Assembly (NCBI GenBank): GCA_008180335.1
Contig: VTEF01000008.1
Coordinates: forward strand, 73,363 to 137,362
Direction of reading: 5' to 3'
Length of the DNA stretch: 64,000 bases
Source of the DNA: Priestia megaterium
GTDB taxonomy: Bacteria > Bacillota > Bacilli > Bacillales > Bacillaceae_H
The notes under the pieces are model-generated. The model had not been told where the DNA came from and ran no database searches. It worked only from the letters and a program-made list of their open reading frames with translations. Made by a program: the position numbers and the translations under genes. Every line of letters begins with the position of its first letter. The stretch's first letter is position 1. Of this stretch, positions 25,894 through 34,198 are shown piece by piece.

Positions 25894-27756
25894 TTATTTA
25901 ACTTCTTTTGTACTGATTAATTGGTTTACAGCCAGTTCCCCATCTATTTCTTTCACTTTATGAACCGTATTAAAATTCTTATATTTTTCTGATCCGTCTC
26001 CGTACACAATTTTATATTCTTCATATGTTGATACTTCGTAAACAGAATCACTGAGTTTTGCTACGTTCTGTACCTCAAATTGCAACAGCTCTTCTGTAAT
26101 GTTCTTCTCAATTAAATGAGCGGTATACTCTTTTTGTTCTTTATACTTAGGACCGTTTGGATCAATATACGGTGCTGCTAGTGAAAAATCTCGCTCGTTA
26201 ATCGACTGAATTGTTGCGTACATATAATCTGTAACAAATGAACTCACTTCGTCTGCATCGACTTCCTCTTCAGCATTTGCTAATGCTTTCGCCCAAGAAG
26301 TTTGATATATTTTTGGTTTGGATTCTTTCACTTCTTTTATGTTGTCTGATAAAAAAACTGCTGAATACTCAACATTATTTATAAGCCATTTCTTTTCACT
26401 TTCATCATAAATAAGCCTATAGATTGCATCTTCTTCCGCCTCTTCTAGCTCTGGTACTTCTCCTTGCGAATAAAAATCATGTTTATATGTTTGAACAGTC
26501 GGAACAATTGCCATCCACTTGCCATCTATGTATTCAATCGCCATCTGATCTAAATCAAACCCCGTTCTTTCATACTGCCCTTTGTAGTAAATTTCAGCTT
26601 GCTTTGCATCCGAAATTTCACGTTGAAGTTCGCTTTTATGTTTTGTGGTTATATTTGCTACCTTGCTGACATCTCCCGCGGTATAAGCTGATAACCTCTC
26701 TTTAGTGTATGAGACGATGCGGTCTATTAACATCTGCTCTGTTTCTTTGTTTGATGCAAAGTTCAAAGTCACGCTGCTGTCATCAATTGGTGTTTTCTTC
26801 GTCTTCACCTTTCCCCAAGGCAATGTTGCTTCAACTTGCATATCCATTGATCCGTCAGTTAAAACAGGACCAAATGTCGGATTCTTAATCAGATTTATCC
26901 CTACGTCTTTTCCATTAATTAATAATTTTGGTTTTAAATCCGCAAGCTCAATCCCCATATCAACTGTCACATCTTCACCTTCAAGATATAGATTGACTTC
27001 TTCTTTATCGTCGCTATTAAATAGAGAAACTTCTTCTTTTTTCACTAAATCAATAAAATCTGTTTTTAGTTTTGCTTCAATATTATAAGCACCTGGCAAG
27101 TAAGGGCCATATGTTTTCTCAAAATCTGCATGATTTGCCATTCCTATTTTTTCACCATTTACATATAGTTCAGTGTCTTTATAGTTTGTGCTCACCTCTA
27201 GATAGACAGGCTCAATATCAAATGTATATTTATCAAAGAAAAACGCAGTCTTTCCATCTTGCTTTAATGTGATTATTTCGTCCTGTTCTGTCTGATTTGC
27301 CAAAGCATCAAGTACCTTTCCGTTATTATGATCTAAATTTGCAGCTTGATTTTTTAAAGACGCTACTAAACTGCTAATCTCATCTGGATTCTCCTTAAAG
27401 TAACTGACAAACCCTTTAACATTATCCTGTTGAATGTTTAAATTAGGATCATTTGAAGTCAGCAAACTTGCGAGTTCTTTTTCATCATTTTTCACTAGTG
27501 CAGTTTCAAAACGTTCAATCATATGATCTTTATTCGTAACCGATTCACCATATTTGTACCCGCCAAATAGCAACACCGCTGCAGCTCCTGCTGCTGCGAA
27601 TATCATTTTTTTCTTTTTCGACATTTTTGCCGGCGGAACTGAACCATTTGTCTGAACGGGCTCAGCAGTCTCATTGTTCTGACTAACTGTTCTGCATTCT
27701 TTACAGAACTTCATTCCTTTCTCTAAACTTTCTCCACATTCCCTGCAAAACATCAT
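25894..27756 (-). CDS. YvbJ/TcaA-like zinc-ribbon membrane protein
   Basis: A 620-residue protein: zinc ribbon CRECGESLEKGMKFCKEC (4-21), membrane segment (~48-67, KMIFAAAGAAAVLLFGGY), then extracellular TcaA domains (LYVNGEKIGMANHADF; KLLINGKDVGINL) and a C-terminal NTF2-like region. Size and order match B. subtilis YvbJ. The ATG follows AGGAGGATG. It is the third gene of this type in 4.5 kb. Confidence 0.82.
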   Translation of the reverse strand: MMFCRECGESLEKGMKFCKECRTVSQNNETAEPVQTNGSVPPAKMSKKKKMIFAAAGAAAVLLFGGYKYGESVTNKDHMIERFETALVKNDEKELASLLTSNDPNLNIQQDNVKGFVSYFKENPDEISSLVASLKNQAANLDHNNGKVLDALANQTEQDEIITLKQDGKTAFFFDKYTFDIEPVYLEVSTNYKDTELYVNGEKIGMANHADFEKTYGPYLPGAYNIEAKLKTDFIDLVKKEEVSLFNSDDKEEVNLYLEGEDVTVDMGIELADLKPKLLINGKDVGINLIKNPTFGPVLTDGSMDMQVEATLPWGKVKTKKTPIDDSSVTLNFASNKETEQMLIDRIVSYTKERLSAYTAGDVSKVANITTKHKSELQREISDAKQAEIYYKGQYERTGFDLDQMAIEYIDGKWMAIVPTVQTYKHDFYSQGEVPELEEAEEDAIYRLIYDESEKKWLINNVEYSAVFLSDNIKEVKESKPKIYQTSWAKALANAEEEVDADEVSSFVTDYMYATIQSINERDFSLAAPYIDPNGPKYKEQKEYTAHLIEKNITEELLQFEVQNVAKLSDSVYEVSTYEEYKIVYGDGSEKYKNFNTVHKVKEIDGELAVNQLISTKEVK

Positions 27757-28035
27757 CCGTACATCCTCCTAAAGTATATAATCAATTTATATGTAATTTA
27801 TAAACAAGACCTTTTGCCTATTTCCACCTTCCTATATTAACATAAATTATCTTTAATTACAGATATTAACGGACATTTTCTGGAAAAATATTTTTGATAA
27901 AAATCGAATCATTATTCTTGCACTATAATCAGAAAAAAAAGAACGGACGAGAATCAGTGGATACCCTCCAGCTATCTTAGTTGTAAGTTATTCTTTAAAA
28001 CAATAATCTTTTATCAAAAGACAACAACACAAGGT
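27757..28035. other. intergenic, nothing recognised
   Basis: AT-rich region upstream of the YvbJ-like gene; it should hold that gene's promoter, but I cannot point to a clear one. Confidence 0.5.
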
Positions 28036-28190
28036 TTACAAATGTAAAAAGCAGCCAAAGCTTTTTAAGCGCTTGGCTGCTTTTTTATCGTTTGAATCAC
28101 TTAGATAAAAACCAATGGTATTCCCTTTTGAATCAACTGCACGGCAGAAGTATAGTGATTGCCTTGTTACTTTGATATAGCCTTCATGAA
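28036..28190 (-). pseudogene. IS6-family transposase remnant
   Basis: The minus strand reads EGYIKVTRQSLYFCRAVDSK, then GNTIGFYLSDSNDKKAAKRL and KSFGCFLHL to TAA at 28036. YIKV...YRAVDSKGNTI.FYLS..RD..AAKRF is the catalytic-core signature of IS6/IS240-type transposases. Only ~50 codons survive, squeezed against the permease stop at 28202. Confidence 0.85.
28046..28086. terminator. terminator-like hairpin inside IS6 remnant
   Basis: AAAAAGCAGCCAA and TTGGCTGCTTTTTT flank a short loop. It has A and T tracts on the outer sides, so it can act on both strands. It is built from the AAKRL-coding part of the transposase remnant. Confidence 0.65.
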
Positions 28191-28201
28191 CTTCAGAACC
28201 G

Positions 28202-28834
28202 CTAAAAGATCATATTTCGTTCAATGGTTTTTACTAACGATCTGGTTAGAATTATAAAGATGATCGTACTTACAAGGCTAATCGTTCCATATAACTCTAT
28301 TTCGTGAACCACTAAATCTAAATTAAAATAAAAAAGATGTGGCCACGGCATTACATCTCCCATTGTTATGACTTCTGTAGCCACATACATGATAACGATC
28401 ATCAACGAAATCTCAACACTTTTAAAGAATACCGCTGCTAATAAACTGAAAGAGGAAATGACAAGTGTTTGACTTGTAAATAGCAAGCATAATTCTACGA
28501 AGTCTAACCCTTCTGCTTTCATCCCCAACACCATGGATAAAGAAGTGAGCATAAATATAAAAATCACGATTATCTTTGCATAGTTGATGAATAACTTATT
28601 TCGATAGAACGGTATTAGAATTTCTTCTGCATGGTTGTGATATAATTCATAAACTAGAAAAACAGTGCACCATGCTGAAAGCGGAATTACCAACACTTGA
28701 ATTAGTAAGAACTGCTGCAAGATATACGTTTCCGGTGGCAATAACAGTAAGAAAGTTAGAACAATTAAAAATGCAATGATAGGTAAGCAGAAATGCACAC
28801 CCATGTTTCTAACTTCAAATTTAAATGGCTCCAT
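28202..28834 (-). CDS. ABC-2 type permease subunit
   Basis: A 210-residue membrane protein with about six helices (IIAFLIVLTFLLLL, VLVIPLSAWCTVFLVY, IIVIFIFMLTSLSMVL and others). The ATG at 28834 has GGGAGAGG upstream and overlaps the end of the ATPase gene by 14 nt; an in-frame ATG at 28861 lacks a binding site. It is the second membrane partner of the ABC system encoded just upstream. Confidence 0.75.
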   Translation of the reverse strand: MEPFKFEVRNMGVHFCLPIIAFLIVLTFLLLLPPETYILQQFLLIQVLVIPLSAWCTVFLVYELYHNHAEEILIPFYRNKLFINYAKIIVIFIFMLTSLSMVLGMKAEGLDFVELCLLFTSQTLVISSFSLLAAVFFKSVEISLMIVIMYVATEVITMGDVMPWPHLFYFNLDLVVHEIELYGTISLVSTIIFIILTRSLVKTIERNMIF

Positions 28835-29720
28835 TACATTCCTCTCCCATTCCCCAGCCATTAATTATCGACAAACAGCCATCTATTAACGTTGGCTCTA
28901 ATGGTTTTGCATTCGCGGGTTTATTTTTAGCCAGCACCCTTATGTCTAAGTGATTGTAATCTTTTTGCTTAATATCAACGACCGTATGCGATTTCAATAC
29001 TTCAGCTAAATCGTCTGACTGAATTGTAATTTCCCATACTAATCTTCTCGAAAACTGTGAAATCTCAGATGGCTTTCCTTCTTGAAGCACTACGCCGTTT
29101 TTTAAAATCCCTATCTTTGTACATAGAAACTCTACATCTTCTACGATATGTGATGAAATGATGATTGTTTTATCCTTCGATAATTCTCTAAGAAGATTTC
29201 TAAATCGAATTCGTTCATCAATATCTAATCCTGCGGTCGGCTCATCGATGATAAGAATGCTAGGTTCAGTAAGAAACATTTGGGCGATTCCTACACGCTT
29301 TCTCATTCCGCCTGACAGCTTATGAATTTTTTGCGTTTGGACATCTTGTAAATTTACTTGATGTAACACCTTATCAATTCTTTTCATGCGCTCCTTCTTG
29401 TCTTTCATTCCTTTTAACATTGCAATATGATTCAAACATTCATAGATAGTAGCTTTAGGGTAAATAGTAAAATCTTGAGGTAAATATGCAATATGGTCCC
29501 GAATGTTCTTTATCAGGCTTTCCGAGTTCATTACATCACTCTCTTCTATAAGCACTTCACCCTCATTTGCTGAAATTAGTCCAGATAACGTTCTCATTAA
29601 CGTCGTCTTTCCAGCACCATTGGGCCCAATCAGTCCATAAATACCTTCAATATTTAGTGATACATTCTTTAATACTTTCTTATTTTTATAAGATTTGCTT
29701 ACATTTTTAACTTTAATCAC
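28821..29720 (-). CDS. ABC transporter ATPase
   Basis: A 299-residue ATPase of the ABC-2/bacitracin-export type: Walker A GPNGAGKTT (~32-40), Q-loop YLPQDFTIYP, signature LSGGMRKR (~140), Walker B ILIIDEPTAGLD (~160), H-loop SSHIVEDVE. The ~80-residue C-terminal extension is usual in exporters of this class. It lies between two permease genes and couples to both. Confidence 0.92.
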   Translation of the reverse strand: MIKVKNVSKSYKNKKVLKNVSLNIEGIYGLIGPNGAGKTTLMRTLSGLISANEGEVLIEESDVMNSESLIKNIRDHIAYLPQDFTIYPKATIYECLNHIAMLKGMKDKKERMKRIDKVLHQVNLQDVQTQKIHKLSGGMRKRVGIAQMFLTEPSILIIDEPTAGLDIDERIRFRNLLRELSKDKTIIISSHIVEDVEFLCTKIGILKNGVVLQEGKPSEISQFSRRLVWEITIQSDDLAEVLKSHTVVDIKQKDYNHLDIRVLAKNKPANAKPLEPTLIDGCLSIINGWGMGEECNGAI

Positions 29721-29733
29721 AATCGTTCCCTCC

Positions 29734-31791
29734 TCACTTATACGCTTGTAACAAGTTGTCTATCTCCATCCAATTGACATCGGGCTTGTTTAACAATTTA
29801 CTCCACTGAAGCAAAAAATCTTCCACTTTTTCAGCAGGGGCATTGCATACAAATGAGTTAACTTCTTGAATGAGTTGTTTATGGCTTTCGCTATTCGTTT
29901 CAAAAAGAATCTCATCGATCCAAAATTCTTTTTCAAAAGAGCTCCATTCTGCGCCTCCTGCTTGTTTGTTCATATAGGCACCAGCTAAATAATTAAAAAT
30001 AATAGGTATATCATTATTTTCAAAGACAACTCGATTCTTCTTCCATAAAAGTGCGCTAATCATTTGATAGGGAATAAGGTATTTTTTACGTTCAAATGTT
30101 TCTTCATCATGATGTTCGTAAGGATCAATTAGAATGATTAACTGCTCCCCCTCTTGAAGCCACATTGTTTCAGACGCTAAACTATCATTCGCTCCCCTTG
30201 TCGGTATAAATAGAATTTTATTAGGCAGCGGCTCTGCTCCTTTCAGTTCAAATACGTTTTTAATCATCGAAAACGACTCTTCAATCTGTTCTACATAAGA
30301 ATCAACAGCTGGCATGCTGTTTTCCCAAGTGACAGGATACGTAATGTCATAACCATCTATCTTGTTCGTTTTAATTTCACCATAGATGAAAGAAATGCCC
30401 GATTCCTTTAGTCCTGCGTATTTGCCTTTTTCTACTTTCTCTAAGTTTGTAATGATATCTTTTGCTCCATTAAACGTAAGAGCATATTCAATGGGTGTGT
30501 TAGGCTGAGAAGGCAGCCTATTGTTAGAATTATAGATAAATTTCATAGTTGGATGTTCACTTTTTAGCGGTATCCATGCAAAGTAGTAAGGTAGATAAGC
30601 AGCATATTGATTTGCATCCATATAAGGTGATGATAGACCGCTATACTGAAAGATAAGCTTCTCGGTTGGCTGATCTAATTCAATATCTATAAAATCACCA
30701 TATTGCTCATGTTTTATGGATTTTCCGCTTTCATCTTTTATACTGGTGACGTCAAATCCATGATAGAGCGAAAAACTCCTTTTCCCCTCTTCTTCTTTGG
30801 AAAATTGAATTTGAACTAGTGCTTCCAGCTGATTTGTAATCTCAAGGTCAATATCATACTTCTTAATTGTATAATCCATGCTAGTTTTTGGCTGATGATA
30901 GTCATTTTCTGCATAATAGTTGAGCTCTTCAATATTTCGCTCGTGAAACTTACTTGGATTAGACTTTGAATCAATAAAGAAGAAGTGACTTGAACCAACA
31001 AATAAAAACAAGATGCTTAGTAAAATCAGTGAATTTTTTACGTTTTTTCGTTTTAACATGAGAATTAAACTAAATGCTAGAAGCAGCGAAATAACCCAAA
31101 CAAATTTATTGATTAAATCCTCTTGCGTAAAAACAAAGCCGCTAAATGCGTTGTATGACATTTTTGGATCTGGAACCCCTAAATGTAAAAAGCCTGGTAC
31201 ATATTTAAATCCCAGCACTTTAAAAAGTTGATGACTAAAATAAATATTCATTGGTGAAATTAATAGCCAAACCCCAATTATGACAGCAGGACTGAATTTT
31301 TTATTCATTGTCAAGCCGATTAAAGCTCCCATTAAAGCGCTAATTAAAGCTGGCAAAAACCAATAAATAAAAACGAACGCAACTGATTTAGTGTAAAGAG
31401 AAGAGAAAGCATAGCCAGTGAGCTTATACACTGTAAGGATTAAGATTGTTGAAAAGATACAAAAGATAAAATTGATGGCACCTACGGCAGACAGGTTGCT
31501 AGCTATCTTGATGTAGAAGCTTTTAGGTATTGTTAAAAATAACTCTTTTGAACCTTTGTCCATTTCTGCACTCATTGTATGAAATCCTAAAAACATAAAA
31601 GCTAGCATGTAACCTTGGATTAAAAATGAAGATAGCTGCAGCATATTACCTGGATCTGTAATTTCTGAGCTTGTATAGGTGTAAATGATCACTCCAAGAT
31701 ATGATAATACTAGTATTAGAGAAGTTATATATAATGGATTTCTACTATTTAACTTGAGAAAGAACACGATCGAATTCAGGTATTTTTTCAT
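29734..31791 (-). CDS. ABC permease fused to M1-peptidase-like domain
   Basis: A 685-residue protein starting at ATG 31791, eight bases after GGAG. The first ~270 residues hold six or seven membrane helices of an ABC-2 permease. The rest is extracellular and follows the M1 aminopeptidase plan (ITYPVTWENSMPAVDSYVEQ; LWKKNRVVFEN). Where M1 enzymes have HEXXH this protein has IPYQMISALLW, so it has lost the zinc ligands. It is probably a binding domain rather than a protease. Confidence 0.8.
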   Translation of the reverse strand: MKKYLNSIVFFLKLNSRNPLYITSLILVLSYLGVIIYTYTSSEITDPGNMLQLSSFLIQGYMLAFMFLGFHTMSAEMDKGSKELFLTIPKSFYIKIASNLSAVGAINFIFCIFSTILILTVYKLTGYAFSSLYTKSVAFVFIYWFLPALISALMGALIGLTMNKKFSPAVIIGVWLLISPMNIYFSHQLFKVLGFKYVPGFLHLGVPDPKMSYNAFSGFVFTQEDLINKFVWVISLLLAFSLILMLKRKNVKNSLILLSILFLFVGSSHFFFIDSKSNPSKFHERNIEELNYYAENDYHQPKTSMDYTIKKYDIDLEITNQLEALVQIQFSKEEEGKRSFSLYHGFDVTSIKDESGKSIKHEQYGDFIDIELDQPTEKLIFQYSGLSSPYMDANQYAAYLPYYFAWIPLKSEHPTMKFIYNSNNRLPSQPNTPIEYALTFNGAKDIITNLEKVEKGKYAGLKESGISFIYGEIKTNKIDGYDITYPVTWENSMPAVDSYVEQIEESFSMIKNVFELKGAEPLPNKILFIPTRGANDSLASETMWLQEGEQLIILIDPYEHHDEETFERKKYLIPYQMISALLWKKNRVVFENNDIPIIFNYLAGAYMNKQAGGAEWSSFEKEFWIDEILFETNSESHKQLIQEVNSFVCNAPAEKVEDFLLQWSKLLNKPDVNWMEIDNLLQAYK

Positions 31792-31807
31792 ATTGATCAC
31801 TCCTTTC

Positions 31808-31843
31808 TTAGAAAGAGCCCCCCTTAGTCAAAAGGGAGGTTCT
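31808..31843 (-). terminator. attenuator-like hairpin between secreted-protein and ABC genes
   Basis: On the minus strand AGAACCTCCCTT pairs with AAGGGGGGCTCT (one mismatch, one G-T), then TTTCTTT. It may let only part of the transcripts from the 32-kb promoter continue into the ABC genes. Confidence 0.7.
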
Positions 31844-31858
31844 GTTAAAGGTTACATA

Positions 31859-32254
31859 CTAGCTTGTGATACTTACAGCTCCTGAAAGTGATGTTGAAGC
31901 ATACTCTGTATATGCAGCAGCATAATAGGTTGAAGCTTCTGGAGAGAAACTTGTTTTCACTTCTGTTACTGGTCGAGCGTAGCTCGTATGAACAACTGGA
32001 TCAGGAAAGATCGCTACAAATTTTTTAGCTTGCCCGATTAGCTGGTATGGTCCTCCGCCACTATTTGTCACAGTCATTCGCGAAGAACCATCATGGATAT
32101 TGATTGTGGCTCCCTCAGCAGAAGACTTTCCTTTATATAAAAGCGCAGTTGAAGTAGAGGCAAAAGCTCCTGACGCTAAAATCCCTAAGCTTAAAGCTCC
32201 TAGCATTAAAACTTTAAATTTGTTTGGCTTTTTAACATTGATAACATTGGTCAT
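31859..32254 (-). CDS. small secreted protein of unknown function
   Basis: A 131-residue protein with a long signal peptide (basic MTNVINVKKPNKFKVLM, hydrophobic LGALSLGILASGAFA, cleavage likely after the AFA near residue 33). The mature part is ~97 residues, rich in Ser, Thr, Tyr and Ala, without Cys. I recognise no family. It is first in a unit with the ABC system downstream and stands behind one of the four shared GGTTGT promoters. A secreted peptide or bacteriocin-like substrate of the transporter is possible but not shown. Confidence 0.7.
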   Translation of the reverse strand: MTNVINVKKPNKFKVLMLGALSLGILASGAFASTSTALLYKGKSSAEGATINIHDGSSRMTVTNSGGGPYQLIGQAKKFVAIFPDPVVHTSYARPVTEVKTSFSPEASTYYAAAYTEYASTSLSGAVSITS

Positions 32255-32330
32255 ATATTTATCCTCCTAATATTTTTTTTCGTATAGGCCTATAACGAAT
32301 ACTGAAAGGCTTTTTATTTCCTTTCTGATT

Positions 32331-32363
32331 TATAAAGAAGCGCTGATATAGATTTTTACAACC
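32331..32363 (-). promoter_or_regulatory. GGTTGT-N18-TTCTTTATA promoter (copy A, secreted protein)
   Basis: On the minus strand GGTTGT (32363-32358), 18 nt, TTCTTTATA (32339-32331). It implies a ~70-nt leader. Copies B, C and D have the same two blocks at identical spacing. Confidence 0.75.
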
Positions 32364-32443
32364 TTGTACTGAATTTATTTAGAACGTTCAACTTAAGCTG
32401 GTTTTACATAAGACAGAATCTCTCTATCCTTCATTTACTGGCT

Positions 32444-32575
32444 TTACCGTATACATAAAGATTGGCAATTGAAGCAGCTAAAAAATGTCGTTTCCATAAT
32501 ATGAACACCTATAGCTGAAATACTAGCGTATCCATTCACAGTCTTCGTTCCTGGTTTAATACTAATTGTGTTACT
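32444..32575 (-). pseudogene. possible coding remnant
   Basis: An open minus-strand stretch reads SNTISIKPGTKTVNGYASIS, then AIGVHIMETTFFSCFNCQSL, to TAA at 32444. It has no start or binding site. It sits just downstream of a degenerate GGTTGT-type promoter at 32599-32630 and may be a decayed relative of the small secreted protein. Confidence 0.3.
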
Positions 32576-32598
32576 TACTTATGCTTTGAGCTGTATCT

Positions 32599-32630
32599 TA
32601 TAAAGAAAAGGATTTGGGAGAAAGACAACT
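32599..32630 (-). promoter_or_regulatory. degenerate fifth GGTTGT-type promoter
   Basis: AGTTGT, 17 nt, TTCTTTATA on the minus strand: one mismatch and one base shorter spacing than copies A-D. Confidence 0.4.
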
Positions 32631-32645
32631 AAAATGAAATTTTTA

Positions 32646-32683
32646 AAAAAAGACACTTGGGAGCTAGTCCCAAGTGTCTTTTT
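32646..32683 (-). terminator. terminator after PLA2-like gene
   Basis: AAAAAGACACTTGGGA, loop GCTAG, TCCCAAGTGTCTTTTT. A 16-bp perfect stem; on the minus strand it follows the stop at 32699 by ~15 nt. Confidence 0.92.
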
Positions 32684-32698
32684 CACCTTCATTACTGA

Positions 32699-33460
32699 TT
32701 AGCAAACGAAACACATCGCCGTTTCTACAATCGCTTTGTTAAACGCAAACGGTGCAGCTTGTGAGCAGTCACATAATCTTTGATCACAATAGCAGTTAGG
32801 ATAACTTACTTTGTTTTTACTGTAGCAGCAATCATGTGCCTTGCAGCAATTGTCTAATCCATTGACACCTTTAACTGAAGATGTACATGAAGCAGAACCG
32901 CCGCAATCATCTCCGCACCAAATATATCCGCCTGGTAAGCATCCTTGATACCACTTTTTTTCTGCTCTTACTTCATCATTAAGAAGCATTCCAGGATAGT
33001 AGTGTTCATCAAACGGGAATTCCTCTTCTGATTTTTTATCTCCTTCAGCTCCTAAAGCAATTGCTTCTTCAGACAGGTGGCTCTCAAATGATGAAACAAA
33101 TGTATCATTTCTAGATTTGAAGTGAGTAATAGTAAAACCGTCGCCCTCCTCGCTAGGCCGAGTAAGTTCTCCGATAAAGAAATCATTTGTTGTCTCTTTA
33201 TCACCATTCACATGACGGATAATATATCGAATCTTTACATTTTCACTCACTTTAAAATATAGAACTTTTGCAGAGATAACAGCTTCATTTTTAACGACAT
33301 CAAACTTCATTGCTTGAATCATTTCAATTGTATTTTCAGCGAATACAAAGCCTTCATGATACTGCATTTCACGAATAAGATTTTGAAACTTAAGCTTGCC
33401 TTCAAAACTTGCAACTAGCTCCTTAATTTCTGCTTGCTCTAGATAATTTCCTACTAACAT
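32699..33460 (-). CDS. cysteine-rich phospholipase A2-like protein with N-terminal pro-domain
   Basis: A 253-residue protein without a signal peptide. The first ~165 residues are Cys-free. The last ~85 residues hold 16 cysteines and the PLA2 layout: calcium-loop-like YIWCGDDCGG (~180), the His-Asp pair in LDNCCKAHDCCY (~205) and CDCSQAAPF, where classical PLA2s have CxCDxA. The Asp of that last motif is Ser here. It resembles a disulphide-stabilised toxin domain behind a leader domain. It has its own GGTTGT promoter and a strong terminator, and is divergent from the ECF-type sigma gene. Confidence 0.65.
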   Translation of the reverse strand: MLVGNYLEQAEIKELVASFEGKLKFQNLIREMQYHEGFVFAENTIEMIQAMKFDVVKNEAVISAKVLYFKVSENVKIRYIIRHVNGDKETTNDFFIGELTRPSEEGDGFTITHFKSRNDTFVSSFESHLSEEAIALGAEGDKKSEEEFPFDEHYYPGMLLNDEVRAEKKWYQGCLPGGYIWCGDDCGGSASCTSSVKGVNGLDNCCKAHDCCYSKNKVSYPNCYCDQRLCDCSQAAPFAFNKAIVETAMCFVC

Positions 33461-33510
33461 ATTAGTACCCTCCTCGTTTCCTAACCTTCATTTTTTGTCA
33501 GCTGACACTA

Positions 33511-33543
33511 TATATAGAAATACAGGCATTAAAAATAACAACC
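33511..33543 (-). promoter_or_regulatory. GGTTGT-N18-TTCTATATA promoter (copy D, PLA2-like gene)
   Basis: Minus strand GGTTGT (33543-33538), 18 nt, TTCTATATA (33519-33511); leader ~45 nt. Confidence 0.7.
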
Positions 33544-33688
33544 TCGTTTAATTGATTTGCTAAATTAACAGGAAACAGCACAGTTTGAGGTATTCTTATA
33601 TAATGAAGGGATAATTGGAAGGAAATTATTTCAAAGACATTGTTTACCTTTTACATATACATACGTCTTTAAAGTAGGAGGTCTTAAA

Positions 33689-34198
33689 TTGAATGAATAT
33701 GAATTTGGAGAGAAACTGCATGAGCAATTAGAGCACATTAAGCTGTATCTGTTAAGGATGGGAGCAAATTTACAAGATGCAGAGGATGTTATACAGGATA
33801 CCGCATACAAGTTCTTAATCTATCTTGACTCTGCAAATATCGAAAATGTAGAAAGCTGGCTATTTCAGGTCTCTGTTAACCGCTACTATGACTTGTGTCG
33901 CAAACAGACTCGGCAGCGAAATATTCTATTAAAATTTAATTATAAGGAGTTATTTGAAGAATTCACTCCAGAAAAAGCTGTGCTTCAAAAAGAACTAGAA
34001 GCGGATATTTATAAGCTGCTAGATCGAATCAAACCGAAATATGCGCAATTTCTAATTCTAAAGTATAGTGCAGGGTTAAAACTTACTGAAATCGCTGCCC
34101 TGTATGAAATGAAAGCTGATTCTGTAAAGACCATTATTCACAGAGCACGGAAACAATTTATTAAAGAATACAGGAGGCTTCAAGATGAAAAAGGATGA
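33689..34198 (+). CDS. ECF-type RNA polymerase sigma factor
   Basis: A 169-residue sigma-70 family factor with only region 2 (DAEDVIQDTAYKFLIYL, ~30-46) and region 4 (LTEIAALYEMKADSVKTII, ~135-153), as in ECF sigmas. The start is TTG 33689, eight bases after AGGAGG. Its end overlaps the anti-sigma gene by 14 nt. Its own promoter does not show the GGTTGT pattern. It is a candidate reader of the four GGTTGT promoters nearby, the other being the SigO-like system at 36-37 kb. Confidence 0.9.
   Translation: MNEYEFGEKLHEQLEHIKLYLLRMGANLQDAEDVIQDTAYKFLIYLDSANIENVESWLFQVSVNRYYDLCRKQTRQRNILLKFNYKELFEEFTPEKAVLQKELEADIYKLLDRIKPKYAQFLILKYSAGLKLTEIAALYEMKADSVKTIIHRARKQFIKEYRRLQDEKG

Noticed and set aside
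32283-32294. Palindrome TATAGGCCTATA in the secreted-protein leader
   Set aside because: Symmetric but too short and unsupported to name a binding protein; the hairpin would have no loop.
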